Source of the DNA: Undaria pinnatifida
Taxonomy: Eukaryota; Sar; Phaeophyceae; Laminariales; Alariaceae
Direction: 5' to 3'
Assembly: GCA_012845835.1 (NCBI GenBank)
Contig: JABAKD010000002.1
Coordinates: 10,638,620-10,702,619 of the forward strand
Length of the DNA: 64,000 bases
This document shows positions 34,052 to 55,309 of this stretch, piece after piece (the stretch's first letter is position 1; each line of letters opens with the position of its first letter). The notes beneath the pieces were generated by a model. The model had not been told where the DNA came from, made no database searches, and saw only the letters and a list, made by a program, of their open reading frames with translations. The position numbers and the translations under genes were made by a program.

Positions 34052-34201
34052 CCACTTATTCGAGAAAATGGTTGACGCACACCGTGTACGAGACGAAGCC
34101 TATGATACAACGGTTGGTTGGTTGCGTTTCATTGGGTTAGGCTTAGGGTATACCGGTACATAATTTAAAGAGCATGCTAACTATTTTCTCGAATAAAGTG
34201 G
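34052..34201. mobile_element. 150-bp MITE with TA target duplication
   Basis: The left end CCACTTATTCGAGAAAATGG and the complement of the right end CCACTTTATTCGAGAAAATA match over about 25 bases, with one indel and few substitutions. Both ends abut TA (34050-34051 and 34202-34203). Too short to code. Tc1/mariner-like by its target. Confidence 0.8.
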
Positions 34202-34654
34202 TAAAAGGTACCCTCAAACGCATCGCCTATAAAGTATTTTCGTCGGTGAGGTATATTAATAGCCACACGTCCGAGTGGCTCAAATCCGGTGGTGCAAAAG
34301 GGGGGTATTGACATGTAGTAACATCCCCCCTACAATACCATAGCACCAAGTGGTGAACCAACGTTTATTTTGTTACGCTTCTTCCCGATACGAAGAGTCA
34401 GAGGGGTTGAATATGTGCCGTTTACTCTGGAGGATGCTGTCGTCGACGTCCGTTTGTTTTCGGCGTTTTGCCCTGAAACCCCGAAGGAGCTGTTGTGTGC
34501 CCGTTGAGCTGAAGGAATATATGGGGGCGTTGTACGCTGTTTTACGCCAGTTCAGACCTCAGGCACGTGCTTGGCCAATATCATACCACTCTTAGATTCA
34601 TACCAGGTATGCACTTGTTATTCTAGTTATATAGGAGCTTTTGGGTGACCATGT

Positions 34655-34835
34655 TTTAGGCGAGAGAGGAGGGGGAAGCAGGAACGCGTGGGGGCGGAGG
34701 GGGAAGCAGGGCGAGGGGACGGGGTGGGGCAGGTCAAAAAGGGAAGGGGGGCAGGAGGGGGGGGGGAGGAGCAGGGGAGGGGCAGGGGGAGGCAATAAGG
34801 GGGGCGGAGTGGGGGGGGGGGCAAGAAGGGAAGGA
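34655..34835 (+). repeat. G-rich polypurine tract
   Basis: Almost pure G/A with many runs of 4 to 10 G, so G-quadruplex or triplex formation is possible. No gene. Confidence 0.8.
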
Positions 34836-36815
34836 AGTTGGTGGTTGCGAAAAGGCCCAATAAACAATATATAGAAGATGTGGTTCCCTCTGTTCACCGT
34901 GGCGCGGTTTAGAGAATGAAGTAACACAGCTGCTTCTAGTACCCGCGAGTCTAAAGTAGCCCCCCCCAACTTTTCGTTAACGAAATCGGTGCTTTGGAAA
35001 CCAGCTCCCGGCCGGATCTCCCGAAGTACGGTGTCCCTTGCCACCCCAACGTCGTCGTTCGATACTCCTTTGCAAACCACAAAATACATCAAGATATACG
35101 TTTTTCGTATCATCCTTCCTCGTGTCGAGCAGCCATGAAACATTCAATAATCAATGTTTTTTTTGGGGGGGTATCATCGTAGAATGAGCCCCTTTTGCTT
35201 GGTCATTACTTCCGCACCTACCTTGGGGTGGGGGGGAGCACGCGCGCGATATCCTTGCGCCTGATCTCGCGCTGTTAACCCCTTTAGAGCCCCCGAACCC
35301 ATCCCTTTACTAAATCCAAGTAATTTTGTCCCCAAAACAGGTTTCCAGTTGCAAAGGGGTTAACCGTAGTTCGACGACTTTTGACATAAACAAAGCAATA
35401 CGATAGTAGTAGCGGGGGTCCCTTTTGCGGCCTTTTTTTGCAGTGCCTCGAGGTCACTCGCGCGAGTGACTCCCTGTTCCTTTGCGGGCTTAGGCTTCCG
35501 GGCTGTTTACTTGTAACATTCTCGATATCAACACGGAAAGGGATATGGTTAGTTAGCTACACGCTGCGCCACTAAAATCGCCCAAAAGTAAATAAATGAA
35601 GCGTTTTTTCAGCGAGGCACAGAGTCACTTCGAGATGCGAGTGGTTCTGATCGGACTCGGTGTAATATGTTGAAATAGAGTGGTTACCCCCTAGCTACCA
35701 CACACAGCCTTCCTGTTTTACCTCAGTACTATTAATAGTAATTTCATTTTTTATATTAGTACTAAGCAGTACTAGTTTTATTGTACAGACAGGCTGTCGT
35801 GTGTCGTTCGTACGTACGCATATACATGCATGCGCGGCTGGATTATTTTCAGGAGCGTCTCGTTACACGTAGTAAGTAATGTCGTTCAGCCGGTTATCAA
35901 CTAACAACGTGGTGGTTAGTAGGTTGAGGTCGAGGAGCTATAGTACGAAAGGGGGGAGTGGGCGCGCTTAGCGCCCTTCCTGCCCTTTTTATGCTGAAAA
36001 CTTAGCTGCTAATAATAATGCTGAAATCTCGGCGTCGAACGGCTCGTCGAGTGATGCGCAACCCTGAGTTAATTCGCGCGATTCCAAGACCATCGGACAA
36101 TTAAATAAATGGAAGTGATCGCAGCAGACCTCCAAGCGCCAGTCGGCGTTCGTTCGTTTGTTTCGTGGCTCGAGAAAAAACATGACATCCTTCATTCATT
36201 CAGCGAAAATACGCATCATCTGTGCGTGGTTCATCTGGGTTCGTTGCTATAAATATTAATTATTATTACGTATGTATGCTGCTGCTGATTGATTGTGATG
36301 ATGCTGTCGGTCGCAGCAGCCAGCAGTGTTGCGTGGATCTTGTTTATTTGTTGAATAATAATATGTGCGAGCTTGCTTGCTTTCCTCCCCACCTACGCCT
36401 TGCGAGCTGTCCGGGAACAATGAACGGTATTAAATCATTATTGTACTATTTCCGAATAAACGGATCGCATTCAATACCTTCTACGTATCATACAGCAGCA
36501 GCAATGATATACTGTGACCACGGACGGACTTGATTGTGCGAGTTAATTTGAGAACAACAACAACTGTTGTACCAACACCGGCAAAGACTGCATGCTTGGA
36601 GTTATACCAAGTCAGTGGGTCAGCTGCTTAGCAGCTAGCTGCCGCTTCAGACAGAGCCAGCCGCACGTACCTTGGAAGAGGCGGACCGGCGGCGAGTAAA
36701 TTGTGAGAATAAAACACCACGTCGTCGACCTTTTTCATCAGTTTTCGTGTTCCCGTTTATAATGCCGCGCCTGCTTCTTGCCGGCAAGATGATACGATCA
36801 GTTATTATAGAGTAT
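34836..36815. other. Intergenic, no gene recognised
   Basis: Apart from a small TTAA-bounded inverted repeat at 35275-35363 and a reversed TTG-CTCACATT fragment at 36533-36575, I see nothing identifiable. Confidence 0.5.
35275..35363. mobile_element. Possible miniature piggyBac-like element
   Basis: TTAA followed by CCCCTTT, and AAAGGGG followed by TTAA, bound 81 bases. TTAA targets with CCC ends are typical of piggyBac, but the match is only about 8 bases beyond TTAA. Confidence 0.3.
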
Positions 36816-37310
36816 GAAAAAAATTAACTTACACTCCAGCTGTGAGATCGAATATTTTGTCGAAACTCATCTTTGCAAGCTGTGTGTGATACTCCGATCG
36901 CGCGTATTACGGGTTGTGTGTCCTCATTGAGGATATAGGTCGGCGACTCCCCTTGCAACTACAGTGTAGCTATCAGGGTCAACAGGGTGATGTTAGGCAG
37001 TCTGTGCGCGGAAACTATAAAACCTACGAAGACCACCGATAGGGACAGCTCATCACGCTATACCTACAATGGGACCCGAAGGGTGCGCCAGCCAGCGTTG
37101 GGCTGCGAAAGCAACTGAGTTAAATCGACACACGACGCGTATGAAAATACGTGGAAGTGTGGTGAGCTGAAGCTTTATTTTTCCCCATCCGCCGGAGGAT
37201 AAAAAAAATTAATGTATATATATATGTAAAACCCGTTTCTGAGGGGGACAAAATCTGGCAGCTGTGGAAGGAAATGCATCAGTTTATCAAGTGAATCCTG
37301 TAAGTCGAAT
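36816..37310 (+). repeat. Dispersed repeat D, copy 1, interrupted
   Basis: Begins near CACTCCAGCTGTGAGATCGA and ends with GTGAATCCTGTAAGTCGAAT. It is about 90 percent identical by eye to 54638-54924, apart from a 210-base insertion. Confidence 0.85.
37025..37234 (+). mobile_element. Short retroposon inserted in repeat D, with 7-bp target duplication
   Basis: TAAAACC stands on both sides (37018-37024 and 37228-37234), and the uninterrupted copy at 54840-54850 has it once. The insert carries ATACGTGGAAGTGTGGTGAG and ends in an A-rich tract (37201-37212) with a short AT repeat. A related copy lies at 30252-30434. No ORF. Confidence 0.8.
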
Positions 37311-37489
37311 ATCCATAATGCTGTCTATTATTAGTACGTTTTATATACAGGTATATACGTAGCAGGTCGGTCAGCTAGATGTCTCACTGTAACCCCAAGA
37401 CTAGCCGGAACTATAGACTACATATATGTCGTGCAGATATACAACAATACATGTTTCGTCAAGTGCTTTTTGGTGTAAAGAGGAGAAGT

Positions 37490-37650
37490 TTTTTGTCACA
37501 CATGACTGGTGACTCGCTGCGCCAGAAGGCACTTGGCGATCGTCGGAAGTGGCGGAATGTTTTATCACATTTGACCGCGCGAGAAGTCACTTGACGATGG
37601 TCGGGAGTGGCGGAATGTTTTGTCACACTTGACTGGTGGAATGTCCATCG
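37490..37650 (+). repeat. Short tandem repeats with TTTTGTCACAC and GAAGTGGCGGAATGTTTT
   Basis: Three imperfect copies about 65 bases apart, next to the helicase remnant. Confidence 0.7.
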
Positions 37651-37677
37651 CTACAGACGTGGTTTGCTTGACCAAAC

Positions 37678-38347
37678 TTAGTTTACGTTGTAGACCCCCT
37701 GCAATCCATGGCCACTACTGTGAACGTCCCGAGGCCAAAGCCCTCTCCAACCGTCGGGGGCGTCATACGCTTCCCGTGCGTCCCATAGGGTGGCGTACGC
37801 CACTCTTCTCCCCCGCGTGTCGATGGTTACTGTCGCTGGCGCTTTTCGGCGCAGTTCCGCGAGCGCGTTGATGGCGTCCATTGGGGGGTGGAAGGCGTCC
37901 TTCATGAAATCGCGGGCGGCGCCTCTGTCGCGCAATACAGCACTCGGCAAGACTATGAATAGGCCCCCAAGAGTTTTACCCCTAGATACAGCGGTGTACC
38001 CCTGGCCCTGGGCGAAGAATCCTCTACTCGGAATCCACACGGCAACCCGCTCGAACCCAACACCCTGTACCCTATGTATGGTCATACAAGCGGCGACCAT
38101 GAGCGGCCACTGTTTCACTATGTACGCTCCGCTGACGGCAACTCCCCTGCAGAACGGCGGTCACGTGAAGCACGATGAAGTTGGCGATTTCATTTTTGAG
38201 GCGGAGAATGTCGCCGAGAGGATGCTCGTATTTAGTCCCCTGTAAAGGTAACAGCAGAATTCGGCGGGCAAGGCCGCATGGTGTGAGGACAATGTGCGCA
38301 TGGGTTACGTTGTACGCAGGTGTAGGATGTAACGTGCTGAAAGACAA
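37678..38347 (-). pseudogene. Helitron-type Pif1 helicase C-terminal remnant
   Basis: The minus strand encodes TIHRVQGVGFERVAVWIP and FFAQGQGYTAVSRGKTLGGL. This corresponds to the motif V/VI region of Pif1-like SF1 helicases (usual T-I-H-K-S-Q-G ... Q-x-Y-V-A-L-S-R). Upstream, 38072-38347 encodes PLQGTKYEHPL and NEIANFIVLHVTAVLQG in a different frame, continued after a frameshift by AVSGAYIVKQWPLM. In Helitrons the helicase is the C-terminal part of the Rep-helicase protein. With the OTU motif next door, a Helitron/Helentron remnant is the best reading; a cellular PIF1 pseudogene is less likely. Confidence 0.75.
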
Positions 38348-38375
38348 GAACCATTGTTACAGGACGCCCAGACGT

Positions 38376-38697
38376 AGCTGGAGACGCCTACACACATAGG
38401 ACATGACGCATAAACAGGCGACGGAAGGGATTTGCACCCCAGGAACGCCGGTGGAAGGTGAGGTAGTATGGCGGGTTCGAACAGTTTCGAACACGCACGC
38501 GTACGCTACAAACGCAAGCACAGGACGCACACACATAGCTGGAGACGCCTACATACATAGGAGATGATGGATACACAGGTGACGGAACGCATTTGCACCG
38601 CAGGAACGCTGGTGGAAGGTGAGGTAGTAGACTTTAGCAGGTTCGAAGAAGTACGGGTATGCTACAAACGCAAACACACGGGAGTACTGCTGCGCTA
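38376..38697 (+). repeat. Tandem duplication, 161-bp period
   Basis: AGCTGGAGACGCCTACA, GCAGGAACGCTGGTGGAAGG and a GCTACAAACGCAA block occur twice, at 38376 and 38537. Confidence 0.85.
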
Positions 38698-38759
38698 CAC
38701 ATGTACGTACTCTACACACGCGGCGAGAGCGGTGTGCACGCCGCTGTACATACAAACAC

Positions 38760-39208
38760 AGCTGTGACCATGCTGAGTGCGTAGCGTATAAGCAATGCCG
38801 TGTACATACCTGTCCCAAGAAGGTGCAGTTCCCGTTGAGCAGAGAGTGCCAGCCGCAGTTGCCATCCCCCCTGCACGGAACAGTGCGAGTGTTCCGGCGC
38901 TGTAGAACGAGGCCATTCGGGCAGTGCAATTGCTGAATGGATTGTTGTTGCCCTCGCAAGGCGGAAGGATGTAGGACGAACTCCAAGCGATGAGGCAGAG
39001 AGAGCCCTGCAAATGTGTATTGGAACAGTTGGTCTCCCCAGTCGTCAAGATACCGCTCTGCTGTAAGGACGTTCCGCTGCATGTTGTGCAGAGATTCAAA
39101 CGCAGCACCAGGTGGTGGTACGCCGTGACGTTTGAAGCGGGCGAAGAACACGCAGCCGCAGAGGAGCGTAGAACGAGCGAAGGGGCTCATAGCAGACACC
39201 CACAGCAC
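38760..39208 (-). pseudogene. OTU-type cysteine protease fragment, Helitron-associated
   Basis: The minus strand near 38,840-38,880 reads VPCRGDGNCGWHSLLNG. D-G-N-C-x-(W/F)-H-S-L is the catalytic Asp/Cys motif of OTU proteases. The preceding 110 codons are open. Downstream the frame runs into the tandem repeat, and the catalytic His region was not found. Some Helitrons carry OTU domains fused to the Rep-helicase, which fits the helicase remnant just downstream on the same strand. Confidence 0.65.
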
Positions 39209-39224
39209 GCTCCGGAGACCACCA

Positions 39225-40155
39225 GCGCTGGGTTGGCAGGCCAGCCGAAGGGTGCTTGTATGCTACTACTAGCAGTGTAGAGTGTGTTGGTGTTCGTGTG
39301 TGTGTCCCAAAATGCACCCACGAGGTGGTTGTTTGCGTGCGAGGGTGTAGTTCGTCACGCCGTTTGATTTGAATCGCAGCCGTTTGAATTTTATGGTTTT
39401 GTAAGGACGAGGAGGGTTTTTTGGGAAGGGATTTTTTTGTCCGCAGCCCAGGGCACAACGAAGTGAAATGTTTGTGTGTTGTGTTTTTTTTTTTTTTGTT
39501 GTCCCGCATCGTGATGTAGCAGGATCGAACAGCAGAGGCGCAAACGTTCAAGCGCATGCACCACCCGCGCTGGGTTGGCAGGCCAGCCGAAGGGTGGTTG
39601 TATGCTACTACTAGCAGTGTAGAGTGTGTTGGTGTTTGTGTGTGTGTCCCAAAATGCACCCACGAGGTGGTTGTTTGCGTGCGAGGGTGTAGTTCGTCAC
39701 GCCGTTTGATTTGAATCGCAGCCGTTTGAATTTTATGGTTTTGTAAGGACGAGAAGGGGTTTTTGGGAAGGGATTTTTTTGTCCGCAGCCCAGGGCACAA
39801 CGAAGTGAAATGTTTGTGTGTTGTGTTGTTTTTTTTTTTGTTGTCCCGCATCGTGATGTAGCAGGATCGAACAGCAGAGGCGCAAACGTTCAAGCGCATG
39901 CACCACCAGCGCTGGGTTGGCAGGCCAGCCGAAGGGTGGTTGTATGCTACTACTAGCAGTGTAGAGTGTGTTGGTGTTCGTGTGTGTGTCCCAAAATGCA
40001 CCACCAGCGCTGGGTTGGCAGGCCAGCCGAAGGGTGCTTGTATGCTACTACTAGCAGTGTAGAGTGTGTTGGTGTTCGTGTGTGTGTCCCAAAATGCACC
40101 ACCAGCACTGGGTTGGCAGGGCAGCCGAACGGTGCTTGGATGCTAGTAGCAGTGT
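39225..40155 (+). repeat. Tandem array with 342-bp and 98-bp periods
   Basis: The block GCGCTGGGTTGGCAGGCCAG ... CTACTACTAGCAGTGTAGAG begins at 39225, 39567, 39909, 40007 and 40105. The first two steps are exactly 342 bases and the last two exactly 98. The short unit is the 342-bp unit without its GAGGTGGTTGTTTGCGTGCG ... GTTCAAGCGCATG part. Confidence 0.9.
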
Positions 40156-40380
40156 CGGGGGGGGGCGACGCGCCCCCCCCCGAACCCCCCCCCCCGGGCC
40201 CGACACAGTGTGCGTTGGAAGGACCCTCACCAGTGTGCGTTCGAAAAAGTACATGGAAAAACTATAGTATGTATTTTTAACAACCATTATTTTTACTTTA
40301 TTTCTCATTTGTGTGCTTGGTGAGGGATATGGACCGGTCGCCCCGGTGGCGTATTAGGTTAGCCTCGAGCCTGGTATATA

Positions 40381-40441
40381 TGTGTGTGTGTGTTCTTCAC
40401 ATTAAACCGTTCTTCTACTCGTCGACATCCAGCACACCCAG
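40381..40441 (+). repeat. 61-bp module shared with 44475-44533
   Basis: TGTGTTCTTCACATTAAACC and TCGTCGACATCCAGCACACC are identical in both places. Confidence 0.85.
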
Positions 40442-40543
40442 GTCAGTTTCGTGAGTTCGAGCCCCGCCGAGTGCATACTCGTATAAATTCCTTGGGACTT
40501 TTTCTTGTGGACAAATTGACTTGCGGAAAGCGCGAGACCGTGA

Positions 40544-40544
40544 G

Positions 40545-40594
<50 letters not shown>

Positions 40595-40595
40595 C
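40544..40595 (+). repeat. (GTT)17 microsatellite
   Basis: A perfect trinucleotide run. Confidence 0.97.
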
Positions 40596-40815
40596 TCACA
40601 TTAACTCGCATAATCAAGTCCGTGGTCACAGGACAGGCTCCAGTCACTCTGGAGCTGAGGAATACCCCAGGGAAAAACACACACAACCCAAGAGAGTTAG
40701 CAACACTCGATGAACGATCGACGAGCAGTGGGATTGCTGAACCCTATGCGCGATAAAAATTGAAGGCAAGCACCGGGGACGAGAAGGGATGACACCTGTG
40801 ACCACGGCTTGTCCA

Positions 40816-42334
40816 GAAGAAGCTGGAAGAAAGTGAAAGTTTGCAAAAAAAAAAAAAATGAGCTGGGGGGTATCGCACGCGCCGTGGAATACGTAACGTC
40901 ATGACGTGGGTAGCAAGTATGTACCACAGAGTGAGAGTGTGTAGAACCACTGGTTGGTGCGAACAAACCTGGAGGAAGAAGAAAGAGGTCGATTGATTGA
41001 TACCACGAGTATCTGTCTATGTGGCTCTGTCTGTGTCAAAATCAGTGAAGCACACTGTACGGCACATGCAATGATATTACACGACGGTGCCTGGTACGCA
41101 CCTCGTAATAGTAGTCTAGTCTATACCGGTATATTTTAATGTGAGAACAACAACTACTTGGTACCGCCGCACGCAGTATTAATAATTGCGCTGTTTTTTT
41201 ATCTATTATTATTACTGTTATTAAATTGTGTGCTGTGGTGTGCTGCTGTGCTGGTGGGTGTCGTTGGTATTTTTTGTTGCTGCCTGCAACCACGCCTAGG
41301 CTCGTTCGTTCGCTTGTTCGTTCTGTCCGTTGTTTGTTGTGCAGCATGCTTACGAGGTACTACTAATACCTCTGGTAACATTTTTTTCGAAAAATATCTA
41401 TAATATTATGAGATTCTAGAAGGAGAAATGGCATTCTGGGCTCATATACAAGTAGGGTATCAAGTGCATCAATGGCACTGGGGGGAGAACTCAACAAGGC
41501 GAAGAAATCAAGGCGGCGTCACGCTAACTTGTGGCGGCCATTGGAAGGCCCACAAGCTTCAAGACGATGATGGCCAGACCCAGATCTCTATCTCTTCGGC
41601 ATGACGCCCCCCCTTCCCTGGTACACCGTCGCCATGATACGCTGTGAGTACTCGTAGTTTTAGTATGAACAGTATGAAACATGATACCTCGCACATACAT
41701 GCGAAATCTTCTTTCAAATTCAAATGTTTTACGAGCGAAAGATCGCAATTTACAGCACCACCAGTAGCTGCAAATTAGAACGGATATCGGCACAACACCG
41801 TTTTTCGGAACCTCTCGAATAGTCTCGAGGTCCTGCGAGTGTTCTCGTGTTCCGTCATCCAGCCAATCAGATCACTTGTTCTATTTCAAGTGAGAAAAAT
41901 CATTCAAGAAATTCTTCGCGCCAAAAGAAAAAACACTTTAGAGGGGGTTTCCATATACAATGCTTCCCTATTAGTGCCAACTTATTTTTTTAGTGCCGGT
42001 AGAATCGCTTGGCGCGACTGGTACCCTATTTCATCATATACTAAAGTGTCAGTACCATACCCAGTAGTGATGGTGTCCTTTATAATGCGTTTATTGTAGA
42101 CTGGTATATACAAGCACTATAGGGAGACCACACCTTGGAATAGGCGGGGGAACATGTTGCAAAGACTAAAATAAGAATAGAGGCAGCTGTGGAGTGAGTT
42201 GCCTCGCCCTCTCCCTCCCCCCCCCCCCCCGACCTGGGTCAGTCCCTACCCTCCGCTTGCATACAGCTACCTCTCTTCCCAGGCACCACTTTAAACCTCC
42301 CCCTAGACCAAGTACTACTACTCTAGCGGCCATC
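40816..42334. other. Intergenic, 5' flank of the beta-helix gene
   Basis: No gene is seen between the retroposon and the beta-helix gene. A C14 tract at 42217-42230 lies about 105 bases upstream of the start codon and may be in the promoter or leader. Confidence 0.5.
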
Positions 42335-52671
<10,337 letters not shown>

Positions 52672-54455
52672 CTCGCACATGCAATAGACGCCGACCAAAA
52701 CATGGGGTGGGGGGAGGGAACATCATGCGATGAAATCGACCAATCAGCACAGGGAGGGGGGCAACGCCATGGAATGAAACCGACCGATCAACCAATGTAG
52801 TGAATATCTCGCGACTTTTTCACTCAAGAGGAGCACTCGATGGATGATGGTACGTGCATCTGAGCGTTGTTATCAATTGGTTCAGGTTGACTGTTGACGG
52901 GGAAAGGCCAGAAACGGCCTTTCGGCGTATCCCGCGAAGTTGATTCGACATTGGAGGGGGTCGTATGCATTAATTGGTTGCGTGCATTAATTCGACTGAA
53001 GCATGCGGCACCCTATAATACGAGCACAGACTGTAGACAACTGTTGGGGAGCAGGCAAAATAGCCGCTTTTTTAAGTCGCATGTGGTGAGTTTTCTACCG
53101 CGTGCGTGGACGGATTGAACGCTCGAAATCTGTCCCGACGTACATTTTTGTTTGCATGTTTGGGGGGGTGACAAGCTTAGATGGGGTTTGTTTTGTTCCG
53201 GATTTTATTTTTCTGGTGGTCACGAGCTGAGAAAAGGCTGTTTGTTTTGTTGGCCATATTATGGACCAGAAGATTCCGGGTGGTTGCTGGTATGGCAGGG
53301 AGCTAAAGCTATAATAAGAAAAAATGGTGCTTTCGCCTCTAATTTGTGGCACTTAAGTTTGTCGGCAGGAGTTAAAAAGTACCAAATTTGTATACGTGTC
53401 GGCCGAAGGAGGGAGGTTGTGGCAGGAGGGTTTTTACTGGTTTGTCAGTGCTCCCTTCGTTTGGATGTGTTTCACTCCTAGGGCTAAATTGTGTGCTGGG
53501 CTTTCCGGCAAGCTTCACGTTCTCAATCAAGTTAAGGTAAGTCCCGATTTTTCCTCCGCCTTACGCAGGTTCGCACGTTTGGTATATTGATTTAGACTGG
53601 GAGGGGTGATAAAACCGGCATCGAGTGTGATACGGTCATGGTAACTCAAGTGGCAACGTTGTTAGCCTATGATTGGCGCCACAAGCAGAGTTGGTTGGGT
53701 ACGGTTGGCGTGCAGCACCTCGTAGAGTCAAGCAGCCTGCTGCAATGCAGCGCTAGCGCTATGCGTTTGGCGTGCTGTTTCTTTCAGCACGCCATGAAAG
53801 TGAAGACTGGTCTACTGCTGATTTCAACAGCAGTGCATGCTCTTTCTTGTATTACCGTAGTGTAGAAAATACGATCGTAGCAATGTTGTATTGGCCCAAC
53901 TTTCTTTCGGCACCAGTGTTGAGATTTTGTTGTCACCGGACTGGTCGATTTTGCCATCTACAACGCTTTGTGCACTAATACTAAAGAAACAGTAGATTCT
54001 AGCAACCGAGTATTATTTCGTTTGCATGCTGTTTCGCCCGATCGATATCTATCTGCCGCTGTGATACTGTTGTGCGGGATCTGAGGTGCAGTATATATCC
54101 AACCCAGGAAATATTTATCGTATGTGCTAGATCATAACACTTCCTCCCTTGGCCAAATGACCTGCGAACCCGCCACCGTCTTCATCGCACATATCTCTCC
54201 ACCCGGTGTCCCCGGGACCGGAAAACGCCTTCCATGTTCGGAGCGCTGGCTTACTGCCAAATCCACCATAAGCGTCAATCACACCACTGCTGTTTGTGTT
54301 GGATTCATATTATTTAATGGTTTTGCGCTTTTACTTTTGGGTGTTCTGGAGTTTCGATTAATTCCATCATAATTTCCACTGATGATGCCACTAGCAGCAA
54401 CTAACCCTGCATGCTATCGGATGGCAAATGAAACAAATCTCACAGCACCATCGTT
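52672..54455. other. Intergenic downstream of the beta-helix gene
   Basis: No gene seen. There is a perfect hairpin GGCGTGCTG-loop-CAGCACGCC near 53,769-53,793, and a GATCTG-family fragment at 54060-54150. Confidence 0.5.
54060..54150 (+). repeat. GATCTG-rich dispersed repeat, locus 5
   Basis: GGGATCTGAGGTGCAGTATA, TCCAACCCAGGAAATATTTA and ATGTGCTAGATCATAACAC resemble 49080-49135. Confidence 0.6.
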
Positions 54456-54560
54456 GTTGTTGTTCTCACATTAACTCGCGTAATCATGTCCGTCCGCGGT
54501 CACAGGGCAGGCTCCAGCCACTCTGGAGTGGAGGAATACCCCAAGGAAAAAGCACACACA
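54455..54560 (+). repeat. TTG-CTCACATTAACTCGC dispersed repeat, locus 3
   Basis: CTCACATTAACTCGCGTAAT, GGTCACAGGGCAGGCTCCAG and GGAGGAATACCCCAAGGAAA closely match 40593-40680. Confidence 0.8.
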
Positions 54561-54637
54561 AAGAAAGTGGCACTATACACGCATAGTCTATATCATAGCT
54601 GACGCAGTTCATGCCTCCGCCAGAAGAATATATATAA

Positions 54638-54924
54638 TGAAAATTAAAACACACTCCAGCTGTGAGATCGAATATGTTGTCGAAACTCATCTTTGCAAGC
54701 TGTGGGTGATATTCCGATTGCACGTATTACTGGTTGTGTGTCCTCCTTAAGGATAACGGTCGGCGACTCCCCTTGTAACTACAGCAGTGTAGCTATCAGG
54801 GTCAACAGGGTGATGTTAGTCAGTCTGTGCGCGGAAACTATAAAACCCGTTTCTGAGGGGGGCAAACTCCGACAGCTGTGGAAGGAAATGCATCAGTTTA
54901 TCAAGTGAATCCTGTAAGTCGAAT
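54638..54924 (+). repeat. Dispersed repeat D, copy 2 (uninterrupted)
   Basis: Matches 36816-37310 but lacks the 210-base retroposon; the empty site is at 54841-54847. An open frame of 71 codons ending RQLWKEMHQFIK runs across it, but no domain was recognised. Confidence 0.85.
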
Positions 54925-54944
54925 GACCGGTGAGGAGAGGGCGG

Positions 54945-55170
54945 AGTTTTTGGACTTGGGGGCCTGATTTTGATCAAAAAAAGGGGGCGGCGGGAGGGGG
55001 GGAGAGGGGGGAGGGGGGGGAGGGGGAAATGTGGCGGGGGGCGGGGGGGATGGGGGCTTGAAGTCGCGTAGATGTAGGGGTTAGCTATTATACGCGTGTT
55101 GCTAGGTCTAGGCGATGGTGCGGGTTGTGGGGAAAGAGGGGGCGTTGGGGGCGGGGGTGGGTGGGAATTG
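54945..55170 (+). repeat. G-rich block with G-quadruplex potential
   Basis: Many runs of 4 to 9 G within 225 bases, directly left of the ATTC array. Confidence 0.8.
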
Positions 55171-55309
55171 CAGCAGCGGCATGGACGCCTCTAAAAAAGA
55201 TAATGAGGCGATATCCAGGGCGTGAAGTATTCATTACTCTGGCGGATTTTGATATTATTAGGTGGGGCGTTTGTGGAATAATCGGGAGTTATTAGTCTTA
55301 TTGTTATTC

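Larger units (their letters stand above)
40340..40815 (+). mobile_element. tRNA-derived retroposon (SINE-like), copy 3, composite
   Basis: Head GCCCCGGTGGCGTATTAGGT with the B-box-like GAGTTCGAGCCCCGCC at 40454-40470. Between the A and B boxes sits a 61-base module (40381-40441) also found at 44475-44533. Then come (GTT)17 at 40544-40595, the CTCACATTAACTCGC block (40596-40690), and the GCGCGATAAAAATTGAAGGC body (40735-40815). Confidence 0.6.

Noticed and set aside
36222-36533. 103-codon plus-strand frame as a small secreted protein
   Set aside because: Low complexity and no splice or family support.
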